From an uncultured Cohaesibacter sp. (GTDB taxonomy: Bacteria > Pseudomonadota > Alphaproteobacteria > Rhizobiales > Cohaesibacteraceae): 64,000 nt of DNA. A program made the position numbers and the translations under genes. Under the pieces are notes generated by a model. It saw only the letters and a list, made by a program, of their open reading frames with translations. It was not told the origin of the DNA and made no database searches. Where the stretch lies: contig NZ_OY761553.1 in assembly GCF_963664735.1 (NCBI RefSeq), forward strand, positions 1,565,303-1,629,302, read 5' to 3'. Positions 34,996 to 44,284 of the stretch are shown one piece after another (within the stretch, counting starts at the first letter, position 1; every line of letters starts with the position of its first letter).

Positions 34996-37900
34996 CTAGC
35001 AGGCTGTCTTCACAGCCCCTTCCAGCTCTTCAGTGGCGCGTTTCTCGCCACCCTCTCCCTTTGCTATCATGGCGCGAAAATCTTCAAGATGGGGATCTAG
35101 ATTTTCGTGCAAGTAGCAATTCAGAATCTTGTCCTTCATCTCTTCAGAGACATTCTTGAGAATGTCTCTGGCTGGCATTGGTCGGCTGATCAGGTAGCCC
35201 TGAAGCTGATCGCATTCATTTTCGCGCAGGAATGCAGCTTCTTCCACGGTCTCAACACCTTCTGCCACGATCTCCATGCCCAAGCCCTTGCCCAGCCCGA
35301 TGATCACTTTCAGAATCGCTACGGCGCTCTTCTCCTGCCCAAGAGCAATCACGAAATTGCGGTCGATCTTGATCGTGTCGAAAGGATATTTCGAAAGGTA
35401 GGACAAGGAAGAATATCCGGTTCCGAAATCATCCAGCGCTAGAGCCAGCCCCAAGCGTTTTAGCTGTTTCATCACGGCCAGCCCATGCTCGTCATCTTCA
35501 ATCAGCATGTTTTCGGTTAGCTCAAGCTCGATACGGGCCGGGTTGGTGCCGGTTCTTTCGAGTGTCTCTTGAATTTTCTTCACAAAATCTCTTTGCAAGA
35601 AAGCCAACGGACTGATGTTGATGCTAAGGCGCTGGCCCTCAAGCATGTTGGCGGCTTCCTTGCAGGCATGCTCAAACACCCAAGTGTCGATATCAATAAT
35701 CAAGCCACTCGCTTCGGCGACCGGAATGAACTCTCCGGGACTAACGACGCCCTTTTCGGCATGGTTCCAGCGGAGCAAGGCTTCGTAAGAACAGACTTCC
35801 AGTGTTTTGGAGTCCACCCGAGGCTGATAATAGAGCTCGAACTCATCGTTCTGCAGTGCCTTTTCAAGCCCCGCCTGCAACGCACGACGCTTTTCCATGA
35901 GCTTATTGAGACCGGGCTGATAAATACTGGACATATTTCGGCCAGTGTTTTTCGAGTGATAAAGAGCGATGTCTGCCCGGTAGAACATGGTCTCTGCGTC
36001 TTTTGCATGTTCCGGACTTAACGCAATGCCGACACTGGCTCCGATAAAGACTGCGGTTTTTTCGTCAATGCTGATTGGTTTGGACAGTTCATTGACGATG
36101 CGATGCCCGGTATCTGCTGCCTGATTGGTGAAGAGGACGTTGCGTTGAATAAGGGCAAATTCATCTCCACCCAGACGAGCCACGCTATCATTGACGCCGG
36201 AGATTGCCTCAAGGCGGCGAGCTGTCTCCTTGATCACGATATCACCAGCCGGATGCCCATAGACGTCGTTGACATTCTTGAAGCGATCCAAATCGATGAT
36301 TATGAGTGCAACGGCTCGTTGGCTTGTTGCTGATTTGACGGCATTTTCCAGCTGCGTATTAAAGAGCGAACGGTTGGCAACTCCCGTCAGGGCATCATGC
36401 TGTGCCATGACGCGAATATGTTCTTCTGCCGCCTTGCGTTCTCTTAGGTCAACAATACAGGAAATGCGAACATTTTGTCCCTTGTAGTTGATAAAGCGAC
36501 CACGAATAGCAACCGGAATGCGCTCACCAGACTTAGACAACAAAACCGCTTCATAAGGTTCTATTGTATTTTCTGCGATGTTTCGCTCAATACGTCCGCG
36601 ATGTCTTTCATCCGTAAAGAGCATGATGTCCTTGCCGACAATTTCATCAAGGCTATATTCTAGCAACTCGGCGATCTGGCGATTGCCATCGATGACGCGA
36701 CCATTGTGATGAATGGCTATGCCCTCAAAAGTCGCGTTGGAAAGCGCTGTAATACGTTCGGCTTCTTCAGACTTGACCTTCAGCAACTCAAGTTCACTGC
36801 GCGTCTTATGCTCGGTTTCCAGATTTGCCATCAGCTCGTTGAACAGGTTGGTCAGATTTTCTGCTTCGTCCCCCGCCACGATCGGCAATCTCTGCGAAAA
36901 TCCATCATGCCTGCCATCCAGCAGCTTCTGCATTGCATCTTCCACATGCCCGACACCGATGCGCGTTGCATGCTCGGCGATGTTCAAACCGATCAACTCT
37001 TCTTCGTGGCTTGCACGCAGATGCATGAACCGCTTCAAAAACCAGAAACACAGGAAACCAAGACCAAAGCTGACAACAAAGTTAGTCACGACGCCCAATG
37101 CCTGGATCAGAAACTGATAGTCTCTGCCATTCTGAAACTTGTCTGCTGGAGCTAACAGCGCCAGCCCCAAGGTGCCGACAACACCCGCAAAAGCGTGTGC
37201 ACCGATGGCCCCCACAGCATCGTCAATCTTCCATTTATGCTCCAGCATGCTGTTGGCAAAAACGGCCACCAGTCCGCCCAAGGTGCCGATTATGATTGCG
37301 CCAAGAGGAGTGAGCACCGCGCATCCTGCGGTAACTGCAACCAGCCCGCCCAGCAGGCCAGAAAGCGATTTTTCCGGCAGATAATAACCGTCTTGCTTGT
37401 AACCCAGAACAAAGCCAGCAACCGTACCGAAGCCACCCGCCAGTACCGTATTCAAAATGATATAGGCGACAGCTTCATTGGCCTTGAGCGTAGAACCCCC
37501 GTTAAAGCCAAGCCAACCGATAAACAGTAAAAGTCCGCCTGTTGTGGCCAATACCGGACTGTGGCCGGCCATTCGAACGGGCTCTCCCGTGTTGGAAAAA
37601 CGCCCTTCGCGCGCGCCCAGCACCATGCAACCGGCCAAGGCAACCCAACCACCTGTTCCATGCACCACGGAAGAGCCCGCAAAATCAATAAAACCGAGAT
37701 TGGCCAGAAAGGCCCCTTCATTTGGACGCAGTGCAGCGCCCCAAGCCCAATGAGCGAAAAGCGGGAAGATAATTGCAGACAAAAAGAAGGATGCAAGAAC
37801 ATACGAAGAAAGACGAATACGTTCCGCTATTGCGCCAGAAACGATGGTTGCTGCAGTTCCGCAAAACATCACCTGAAACACGAAGAAACCGGCTTCCCGC

Positions 37901-38238
37901 GACGAGATGTGTTGTAGTCCCAAATACCGCCAATCCAAGCCTATCAGTCCATAAGAATTGCCGAAAGCAATCATGAAACCGACTATTGTGAAGGCCGCTA
38001 CGGAAAACACGAAGTCAAGCAGGTTCTTCTGTGCAACGTTGATGGAGTTCTTTGAGCGAACCATTCCTGCTTCAAGAAGAAGAAACCCTACCTGCATGAA
38101 CATGACGAGGGCAGACGCCGACATTACCCATGTAAGGTCCAGATTCGCTTCCACATTTCCCAAATCTGCTGCTAAAGCGTAGTCGGGGATAAATATTAGT
38201 AAAAATGACAATAAATACTGCACAAATCTAAAACGCAT
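34996..38238 (-). CDS. Ammonium transporter (Amt) fused to PAS, GGDEF and EAL domains
   Basis: A 1080-residue fusion (ATG 38238 chosen; a TTG nine bases upstream is possible and neither has a clear Shine-Dalgarno). Residues 1-25 are a signal-like segment. About 30-405 form an Amt/Mep/Rh channel with the pore histidines His193 (GSSVVHGTGG) and His348 (IGAHAFAGVVGT). A helical linker (about 410-495) leads to a PAS domain (about 497-598). Next comes GGDEF (600-770, intact GGDEF at 690-694, no RxxD inhibitory site), then a complete EAL domain (785-1030) with EALLRW, DDFGTGYSS and EGVET. It would couple ammonium binding or flux to c-di-GMP synthesis or breakdown at the inner membrane. No glnK gene is adjacent, unlike standard amtB loci. 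Confidence 0.95.
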   Translation of the reverse strand: MRFRFVQYLLSFLLIFIPDYALAADLGNVEANLDLTWVMSASALVMFMQVGFLLLEAGMVRSKNSINVAQKNLLDFVFSVAAFTIVGFMIAFGNSYGLIGLDWRYLGLQHISSREAGFFVFQVMFCGTAATIVSGAIAERIRLSSYVLASFFLSAIIFPLFAHWAWGAALRPNEGAFLANLGFIDFAGSSVVHGTGGWVALAGCMVLGAREGRFSNTGEPVRMAGHSPVLATTGGLLLFIGWLGFNGGSTLKANEAVAYIILNTVLAGGFGTVAGFVLGYKQDGYYLPEKSLSGLLGGLVAVTAGCAVLTPLGAIIIGTLGGLVAVFANSMLEHKWKIDDAVGAIGAHAFAGVVGTLGLALLAPADKFQNGRDYQFLIQALGVVTNFVVSFGLGFLCFWFLKRFMHLRASHEEELIGLNIAEHATRIGVGHVEDAMQKLLDGRHDGFSQRLPIVAGDEAENLTNLFNELMANLETEHKTRSELELLKVKSEEAERITALSNATFEGIAIHHNGRVIDGNRQIAELLEYSLDEIVGKDIMLFTDERHRGRIERNIAENTIEPYEAVLLSKSGERIPVAIRGRFINYKGQNVRISCIVDLRERKAAEEHIRVMAQHDALTGVANRSLFNTQLENAVKSATSQRAVALIIIDLDRFKNVNDVYGHPAGDIVIKETARRLEAISGVNDSVARLGGDEFALIQRNVLFTNQAADTGHRIVNELSKPISIDEKTAVFIGASVGIALSPEHAKDAETMFYRADIALYHSKNTGRNMSSIYQPGLNKLMEKRRALQAGLEKALQNDEFELYYQPRVDSKTLEVCSYEALLRWNHAEKGVVSPGEFIPVAEASGLIIDIDTWVFEHACKEAANMLEGQRLSINISPLAFLQRDFVKKIQETLERTGTNPARIELELTENMLIEDDEHGLAVMKQLKRLGLALALDDFGTGYSSLSYLSKYPFDTIKIDRNFVIALGQEKSAVAILKVIIGLGKGLGMEIVAEGVETVEEAAFLRENECDQLQGYLISRPMPARDILKNVSEEMKDKILNCYLHENLDPHLEDFRAMIAKGEGGEKRATEELEGAVKTAC

Positions 38239-38626
38239 ACTGATCAATCAATGTTAGAATGCACCTATCAAGACCAAAGCAGCTTATGTGCTCCAAGTTA
38301 AATTTCACTTTATAAGTGATTAAGTAATTACTCCTATTCACTCTTTCCAATCAATTAATGACTTACATATATCGGAATTTATGCTTCTGAAGAAATATAG
38401 AATGATTAAAAACAACAACAAAGTTTATTTTTACATTTATATATTTCATGTTTTCATTTCCTAGTCTTGGCTTGTCTTTGGCCTCTTTTTCTCAATCATG
38501 ACGTCTAAAAGTCGAGCCATATTGACCCCGGCAAGGCATATACCTAATCTGAATACTGCACCGAGTTATCAGCCAAACAACAGCGCCGATCCGGTGTGAG
38601 GGGGGATCTTTGGTCTTTACGTTTGG
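38239..38626. other. AT-rich divergent promoter region (amt fusion / two-component system)
   Basis: About 390 bases, very AT-rich between 38270 and 38470, with no gene. It should contain divergent promoters for the Amt fusion and the response regulator. No sigma-54 (GG-n10-GC) box could be assigned with confidence. Confidence 0.5.
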
Positions 38627-39298
38627 ATGCGGGTTTTATTTGTAGAAGACAATATAGCGCTGGCTGACACAGTGGTTGAGCGCTTCAGGAAGGAAGGCCA
38701 TGTCATAGATCACGAAAGTGATGGTGAACAGGCCGATTATATTTTACGCCACAAGGAATTCGATCTTATTTTGCTCGATATCAATCTGCCGGGCAGAAAT
38801 GGTTTCGAGCTGCTCAGGGCTATTCGAGCACGTAATCTTGATACGCCGGTTCTTGTTCTTTCGGCACGTTCGGAAATTGATGATCGCGTGGTAGGCCTTG
38901 ATGCTGGTGCTGATGACTATATGACCAAGCCATTTGACTTTCGCGAGTTGATCGCTCGCTGCCGAGCCTTGGCGCGTCGAAAATCAGGTCTGGCACGAAA
39001 CCTTCTCATTGCAGGCAATTTCACGTTTGACTGGGGCACCAAGCTCGCAAATGTGGCTGGCAAGGACATTGAACTGCGCAACAAGGAGGTCCAGCTGCTG
39101 GAGCTGTTCTTGCGCAGCCTCGATCGGGTTCTGACCAAGGAAGAAATCGCCGACAAGATATATAATTTCGACGAAACGCCCAGTTTCAATGCGATAGAGC
39201 AAACCATAACACGCCTTAGGAAAAAGCTGGATGGCGCTCCGTTCATCATCAAGACCATTCGCGGACTGGGTTATATGGCCCATATGGATGATAGCTAA
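38627..39298 (+). CDS. OmpR-family response regulator (TctD-like)
   Basis: A 223-residue two-component response regulator. The receiver domain (1-115) has the acidic pair around Asp8, the phospho-acceptor Asp51 in LILLDINLPG, and the KPFDFREL lysine. The DNA-binding winged helix (125-220) has the RLRKKLDG recognition helix and the IIKTIRGLGYMA hairpin. It is followed by a histidine kinase and a binding protein gene. TctD-like function in tricarboxylate control is inferred from the nearby citrate genes. Confidence 0.92.
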   Translation: MRVLFVEDNIALADTVVERFRKEGHVIDHESDGEQADYILRHKEFDLILLDINLPGRNGFELLRAIRARNLDTPVLVLSARSEIDDRVVGLDAGADDYMTKPFDFRELIARCRALARRKSGLARNLLIAGNFTFDWGTKLANVAGKDIELRNKEVQLLELFLRSLDRVLTKEEIADKIYNFDETPSFNAIEQTITRLRKKLDGAPFIIKTIRGLGYMAHMDDS

Positions 39299-39325
39299 GC
39301 GGCCACATCTAAGAGACCACTGCTC

Positions 39326-40774
39326 ATGAAGCATAATCCCAAACGTCTGACACAGAAATCCATGCGTCATCGGCTCTTGCTTGCCATGAGCGCCGGATTT
39401 ATGGCGATTCTGACCATTATTTGTGCCGGTCTTTGGGGCTATGCGCAGCAGGCTGCCAATGAGTCTTTTGACCGCCTTCTGCACGGCGCTGCACTCGCCA
39501 TTCTTGAACGTGCCAACATGGCATCAGGCGAGGTACGGGTGGACATCCCCTACTCGGCTTTTGAAATTTTGGGCCTGGCCAAGGAAGACCGCATCTTTTA
39601 TCGGATCTTCACGCAAGATAACCAGACGATCACGGCGTCGCATAATCTGCTCCCTGCCGCGAACTACAAGCCCAGCGAAAGACCGGTTTATTGGGACGAT
39701 GCCTACAGCGGGGAAACGGTCCGCTTCATGCAACAATCGCGCTTGCTCACCGGCGATGCGGGCTCAAAATGGTTGATTGTGCAATTCGGGCAAACCTGCA
39801 TTGCCCGACAAGATATGATCGCCGATCTCTTCTGGCGTGGATTTGCCGTGGCGCTCTTCATAACGGTTGTTGGGCTCATGTTTGTCTGGATCGCAATCAA
39901 CCGCGCTTTGCACCCACTCATCGATGTAGAGGAGAATTTGCGGCAACGCGATATTTCCGACTTTACTCCTCTTCCCGTCACGCCCCCCAGAGAAGTCGCC
40001 AGCCTCATTCTTTCAATCAACGGCTTCATTTCTCGCCTGAAGAACAACCTTGACCATTCCCAGATATTCATTGCCGACGTTACCCATCAGATAAGAACCG
40101 CCCTTTCCGCTTTACAGGGACAGCTGGAGCTTGCCAGCAGGGAACAGGACGCCGACCTAAGGCAGGACAGAGTTGAAAAGGCCGAACGGCAAAGCAGGCA
40201 GACGATCCACCTCACCAACCAGTTGCTTGCCCATGCGATGGTAATCCATCGGGCTGATCAAAGGATCAGTTCCGACATTCACCTTGCCGAATTGCTAAAG
40301 ACTGTCCTGCAGTCGGTTCTGCGCGAGCATATCAAATCCGACATCGACTTTTCGGTCTCCATCGCAGCAGAAATTGAAAATGGCGGCGCAGATGCAGACC
40401 TCATTGCAGGCGACAGCATCTCTCTGCGCGAAGCAATCCGCAATGTCATCGACAATGCAGTCAAGCATGGTCCAGAGAATAACCGGATCGATATTTCGCT
40501 TTACGAGAAGCTCTACAAGGTTCGCGGTCGTAAGCGCCGCAAAGTCATCTTGCAGGTCGATGATGCCGGTCCGGGCATTCACGAGGCTACACGCGGCAAA
40601 GTTCTGGAGCGCTTCTATACCACAGAAAAACAAGCAGAAGGCTCTGGCCTAGGTCTCAGCATCGTCGATGAAGTGATGCGCAGCCATGGCGCTCGCCTTT
40701 CACTGGGGGATTCAGCCCTCGGAGGTTTGCGCGTCAGAATGGAATTTGACGGGAAAATCGGGAGGGCAGAATGA
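39326..40774 (+). CDS. Sensor histidine kinase (TctE-like)
   Basis: A 482-residue inner-membrane kinase. Transmembrane segments lie at about 17-40 and 171-191, flanking a periplasmic sensor region of about 130 residues. A HAMP-like segment follows (about 193-243). The dimerisation box DVTHQIRTALSAL carries His254 but has Ala where the usual motif has Pro. The ATPase domain shows NVIDNAVKHG (N box), DDAGPGI (G1) and EGSGLGLSIVDEV (G2). It overlaps the binding protein gene by 4 bases, so the three proteins are made together. The signal is probably a ligand presented by that binding protein. Confidence 0.92.
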   Translation: MKHNPKRLTQKSMRHRLLLAMSAGFMAILTIICAGLWGYAQQAANESFDRLLHGAALAILERANMASGEVRVDIPYSAFEILGLAKEDRIFYRIFTQDNQTITASHNLLPAANYKPSERPVYWDDAYSGETVRFMQQSRLLTGDAGSKWLIVQFGQTCIARQDMIADLFWRGFAVALFITVVGLMFVWIAINRALHPLIDVEENLRQRDISDFTPLPVTPPREVASLILSINGFISRLKNNLDHSQIFIADVTHQIRTALSALQGQLELASREQDADLRQDRVEKAERQSRQTIHLTNQLLAHAMVIHRADQRISSDIHLAELLKTVLQSVLREHIKSDIDFSVSIAAEIENGGADADLIAGDSISLREAIRNVIDNAVKHGPENNRIDISLYEKLYKVRGRKRRKVILQVDDAGPGIHEATRGKVLERFYTTEKQAEGSGLGLSIVDEVMRSHGARLSLGDSALGGLRVRMEFDGKIGRAE

Positions 40775-41850
40775 AGAAACGCCGGTCCATGCAAATCGTT
40801 TCAATTATCGAGCGCGTGCTCTGGCTTTGCATGTTTTCATTGTCCTTGCTCTCCTTGACGACCAGCGGCAATGCTCAGGATAAAATCTGGCTTGATATCT
40901 GGAGCACAACAGACACCGCCGCATTTGAAGGCCTGGTCAAGACGTTCGAGGCGCAGAACACCAATATTGGCGTCCGCTATCATGAAGTGACGACCAATGA
41001 ACTGTATGATCACGTGCTGACTGCGCGTGACCGCAAGGACACCGCAATCGATCTGGTCATCAGTTCGGCGATGGACCTGCAGGTCAAGCTGGTCAATGAA
41101 GGGCTGGCTTCCCATTTCAATGCAGATCGCGCAGGAGAGACGCCCGACTGGTCCGAGTGGCGCAATGAGCTTTATGGCTTCACATATGAGCCGATCGTCA
41201 TGGTCTATAACAAAGCATCTTTTCACGGCTACCCCCTGCCCAAGACCCATTCCGATCTTGCAGAATTGCTGATCAACAATCTGCTCTCCTTCAAGGGCAA
41301 GGTAGGCACTTATGACGCGGAATCTTCGGGGGCGGGATATCTGTTCTTTACGCAGGATGCCATACAGAGCGACAAGATCTTTCGTGTCATAGAGGCACTT
41401 AGTCGCGCACAAATGCGAACATATGACTATACCTCAGCCATTCTGGACGCTGTCTCGACGGGCAATCTCACTCTTGGCTACAATGTGATCGGCACCTATG
41501 CGCTGGAACGCGCTTCCCATGATCCCAATATCGGCATATTCGAATTTCGCGACTACACCATCGTCATGTCGCGCACGGCCTTTATCTATAAATACTCGAC
41601 CAAGCAACAGGAAGCGGCGCGGTTCATGGAATTTCTGCTTTCCGAAGAGGGGCAGGAAAGCATGGCAAAAGAGTCTGCCCTCATTCCGATTTCACCTCAA
41701 GCACGACAACAGAAATTGCCGCAAGGGTCGAATAATGCCTATTTGCCAATCAAGTTGGGTATCGGCCTGTTGACCTATCAGGACACTCTCAAAAAGCGTT
41801 ATTTTCTGGATGTCTGGAACAGTATGTTCAAAAACTCAGATAAGCTGTGA
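40771..41850 (+). CDS. Periplasmic solute-binding protein coupled to the two-component system
   Basis: A 359-residue family 1-type binding protein with a signal segment (about 10-35, ending at GNAQ). The mature protein has WLDIWSTTDTAAFEGLVKTFEAQNTNIGVRYHEV, the Fe/sugar-type SBP fold. No permease or ATPase is nearby; it is coupled by a 4-base overlap to the histidine kinase. It therefore probably serves as a sensor that presents ligand to the kinase, as binding proteins do in several TctE-type systems. The 3' end overlaps the convergent hydrolase gene by 15 bases. Confidence 0.85.
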   Translation: MKKRRSMQIVSIIERVLWLCMFSLSLLSLTTSGNAQDKIWLDIWSTTDTAAFEGLVKTFEAQNTNIGVRYHEVTTNELYDHVLTARDRKDTAIDLVISSAMDLQVKLVNEGLASHFNADRAGETPDWSEWRNELYGFTYEPIVMVYNKASFHGYPLPKTHSDLAELLINNLLSFKGKVGTYDAESSGAGYLFFTQDAIQSDKIFRVIEALSRAQMRTYDYTSAILDAVSTGNLTLGYNVIGTYALERASHDPNIGIFEFRDYTIVMSRTAFIYKYSTKQQEAARFMEFLLSEEGQESMAKESALIPISPQARQQKLPQGSNNAYLPIKLGIGLLTYQDTLKKRYFLDVWNSMFKNSDKL

Positions 41851-42444
41851 TGGCTTTTCAGCCACATGATCTGCAACACGGTCAGCCAGTTCCTTGAGAA
41901 TGGTCAACCCATATGGCCAGCGGCCGAAGCCAGCTTCGGAATTGATGTGCCCGGCCTCGCCGACGTCGATGAAAGCAGATTGCCAACTGTCCGCCAACGC
42001 TTTTGCGCGGGGAAATGAGATCAGCTTGTCATTGTGGCTGGCCACCACAACTGTGGGGATATTGAGCTTTTCGTGAGGAACGATCTCTTCGGCGGCAAAG
42101 CGCATGGGCTCAGCGGGGGCAACAAACATGCCGCCAACAATATCCAGCTCACCACTGGCGATAACGCATGCCGATGCCAGCGAGCCCAGAGAATGTCCGA
42201 TCAAAATGGCAGGCCGTTTGCGTTTGTTCACCAGACGCCCGATTGCATCGATCCAGAGGACAATATCACGCTGGGCCCATCGGCGCTGTTCGATGCGATG
42301 AAATAATTCAATTTCCCGCTCCCAAAAGCTCTGCCAATGTTCAGGGCCGCTATTTTTAAAGCCGGGAACGAGAACAAAATCAAACTGTTCTGCATGGGCT
42401 TCGAGAGCTTCCAATATCTCGGGATCTGTCAGTTGTTTAGTCAA
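41836..42444 (-). CDS. Alpha/beta hydrolase of the RBBP9/YdeN family
   Basis: A 202-residue serine hydrolase. The nucleophile elbow is GHSLGS (near residue 83-88), an acid residue lies in ASHNDKLISFPRA, and the catalytic His in VGEAGHINSEAGFGRWP, so the triad is complete. LVPGFKNSGPEHWQS near the N terminus is typical of the family. Substrates are poorly known (small esters or peptides). It lies between the sensor operon and the citrate lyase operon, tail-to-tail with the former. Confidence 0.88.
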   Translation of the reverse strand: MTKQLTDPEILEALEAHAEQFDFVLVPGFKNSGPEHWQSFWEREIELFHRIEQRRWAQRDIVLWIDAIGRLVNKRKRPAILIGHSLGSLASACVIASGELDIVGGMFVAPAEPMRFAAEEIVPHEKLNIPTVVVASHNDKLISFPRAKALADSWQSAFIDVGEAGHINSEAGFGRWPYGLTILKELADRVADHVAEKPSQLI

Positions 42445-42511
42445 AAAGTCACCCCGTAAAACAGTTAAATTATGTCATCGGTAATCTAGTACCAATGCGT
42501 TCTATCTTCAA

Positions 42512-42558
42512 CTCTCGCTAGAGAGATGTCGTCTTTGCCACGGCAAAGCATTTTATGC
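42512..42558. repeat. Cluster of three short palindromes
   Basis: CTCTC-GCTA-GAGAG (42512-42525), CTTTGCC-AC-GGCAAAG (42533-42548) and GCAT-TTT-ATGC (42548-42558) stand in a row. They lie between the hydrolase start and the end of citX, downstream of the citrate lyase operon and upstream of the hydrolase gene. They could be part of a transcript end or an operator cluster. Confidence 0.55.
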
Positions 42559-42698
42559 TTCTTCATATACAAAAAAGAGCAGGAAGTCTCCGTTCTTTCA
42601 TGATATTTCTTTCAAAAAGCCCGTTATCACATCCTGCGCCGTTCATTCCTTGCATAATAGAAACCAAGAATTAGCTGGGCATAGGTTGATTTTCTGCG

Positions 42699-43244
42699 CT
42701 ATTCCCGCAAATCCTGCCATTGCTTCACCATGTGCTGCATGTGCGCGAGAATCTCCCCCACCCCGTGGCGTCGCGAGCGCGCGCAGGCATGTGCCGGTTC
42801 ATCGCACAACAGGCATTGGCGTGGAGCCAAACCGAGATTTCGCCGCGCAATTGCCTTGCCGTCTGAGCCATGGACATCGAGATCCCACAATCGGCCAAGC
42901 GCATGGTTCTCTTCCAGTTCCACCATAGCCCTTTTTAGCGCATCAGCTTGGCTATCAACCCCATAGAGTGCTTCGGGGCCAGTCGGCGCTTCAATATCCC
43001 AGAGAGGATGATAAACCCAGCCAAGAGAGCTGAAGCGCTCGCGTACAAGCCGGTTGGCTTCTGAGGCAATGGTCCGGCTCATGGAGCACATTTTGATCGG
43101 TCCGGGCATGACAACTGTCAGAGTGAGTGTCGGCAACCGGCTGCGAGCAAGAACTTCCTCGCGCCTTTGCACGCGCCTGTCACGGGCCAGAAGCATATCC
43201 TTCACCCCAATTTCTGGTCCTTCCAGCCACGGCCATTCTGTCAT
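42699..43244 (-). CDS. citX: Holo-citrate lyase acyl-carrier-protein synthase CitX (apo-citrate lyase phosphoribosyl-dephospho-CoA transferase)
   Basis: A 181-residue enzyme that attaches the 2'-(5''-triphosphoribosyl)-3'-dephospho-CoA prosthetic group to the serine of CitD. The family pattern is visible: MLLARDRRVQRREEVL, the acidic DLDVHG, and the C-terminal APRQCLLCDEPAHACARSRRH. The start overlaps the end of citG by 4 bases. It is the last gene of the citrate lyase operon. Confidence 0.93.
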   Translation of the reverse strand: MTEWPWLEGPEIGVKDMLLARDRRVQRREEVLARSRLPTLTLTVVMPGPIKMCSMSRTIASEANRLVRERFSSLGWVYHPLWDIEAPTGPEALYGVDSQADALKRAMVELEENHALGRLWDLDVHGSDGKAIARRNLGLAPRQCLLCDEPAHACARSRRHGVGEILAHMQHMVKQWQDLRE

Positions 43245-44284
43245 GAAGAAACCTCACAACTGATCAATGCAGCCCTGTCAATGTGCGAGAGAAACAGAGT
43301 AACCGCCAAAAGATCGGCACTGCCACCAGGGCTCAGGTTGCGAGCAATCAGGGCATTATCCATCTCGATGAGCCGGTCGCGAAAGTCGACGGCAAATGCT
43401 CCACCAAGGCTTTTAAGATGCTGCGCTTGTCGGCGTACAAAAAACAACCCTTCCATTCCGCCGCGGGCAACAAGATTTGTATCGCGGTTACGGATGAGCA
43501 ATTCCAGAAGGGCGGCAAGCAATGCCGTTTCTCCATCCTGGCTGGCCTGTTGCACTGCCGAATAGGCTGGCAAGGCATATTGGCGCACCAGAGCAAAGCC
43601 ACTTTCCGCTTCGCCCCGAGCTCCGGTCAGGCCATAGCGGCGATAAATATATTCTCCTGCCGTATTGGCCGTTTTCACATTATTGGCAAACTCGCCCTTG
43701 ACCATACCTTGTGTCAGAAGAGCAACCTCGCCGCACAAAGCAATAACGCTCACCCTTTCTCCACGAGCACAAAGGCGACCGGCGGCACCGAGCAGCAGGC
43801 CAAAAGCGAAAATCCCCCCCTTGTGGGTATTGATGCCGGATGTTGCGTCATTCATCGCCTCTTCACAAATGAGCCCATGCATGCGCAAAGCCTGCAAGGC
43901 GATTGAGGCAGGCTCGTGCGCGGTTTGAGCGCCCGTATTCACAAAAGCGGGAAAATGCGGGTGTAACGCTTGAGCGCTGGCAAGGAATGTCGCCAGCGTC
44001 ATATCTTTATGAGAGCCGTTATTACGGGCATCGACCAGCCCCGGCTTGGGCGTCAGAGAGGCTTCAGCAACAAGGGCTTCATGGACGAGATCAGCAAGCC
44101 CCAGAGCCAGACCGGGCAGCTTTTGTGCTTCACTGGAAGATAGCTTTGTCTGAGACGGGCCCACCTGTAGCGGCAAGGAGGAGAGCCCCCCCTCTTGCTG
44201 CAAAGGCAGATCAGAGGCAGGAACACCCGCCTCATCGCCCTTGCCACAAGCAACATTCTCATCCATGAATGACCCTATCGTCAT
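43241..44284 (-). CDS. citG: Triphosphoribosyl-dephospho-CoA synthase CitG
   Basis: A 347-residue enzyme that makes the citrate lyase prosthetic group precursor from ATP and dephospho-CoA. The core starts near residue 60 (ADLVHEALVAEASLTPKPGLVD) and includes GSHKDMTLATFLASA, GINTHKGGIFAFGLLLGA and the C-terminal helix bundle. The first 55 residues are a low-complexity extension rich in Ser, Pro and Gln that other CitG proteins usually lack, so the true start may lie downstream or the extension may be lineage-specific. It overlaps citF by 4 bases (ATGA). Confidence 0.92.
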   Translation of the reverse strand: MTIGSFMDENVACGKGDEAGVPASDLPLQQEGGLSSLPLQVGPSQTKLSSSEAQKLPGLALGLADLVHEALVAEASLTPKPGLVDARNNGSHKDMTLATFLASAQALHPHFPAFVNTGAQTAHEPASIALQALRMHGLICEEAMNDATSGINTHKGGIFAFGLLLGAAGRLCARGERVSVIALCGEVALLTQGMVKGEFANNVKTANTAGEYIYRRYGLTGARGEAESGFALVRQYALPAYSAVQQASQDGETALLAALLELLIRNRDTNLVARGGMEGLFFVRRQAQHLKSLGGAFAVDFRDRLIEMDNALIARNLSPGGSADLLAVTLFLSHIDRAALISCEVSS

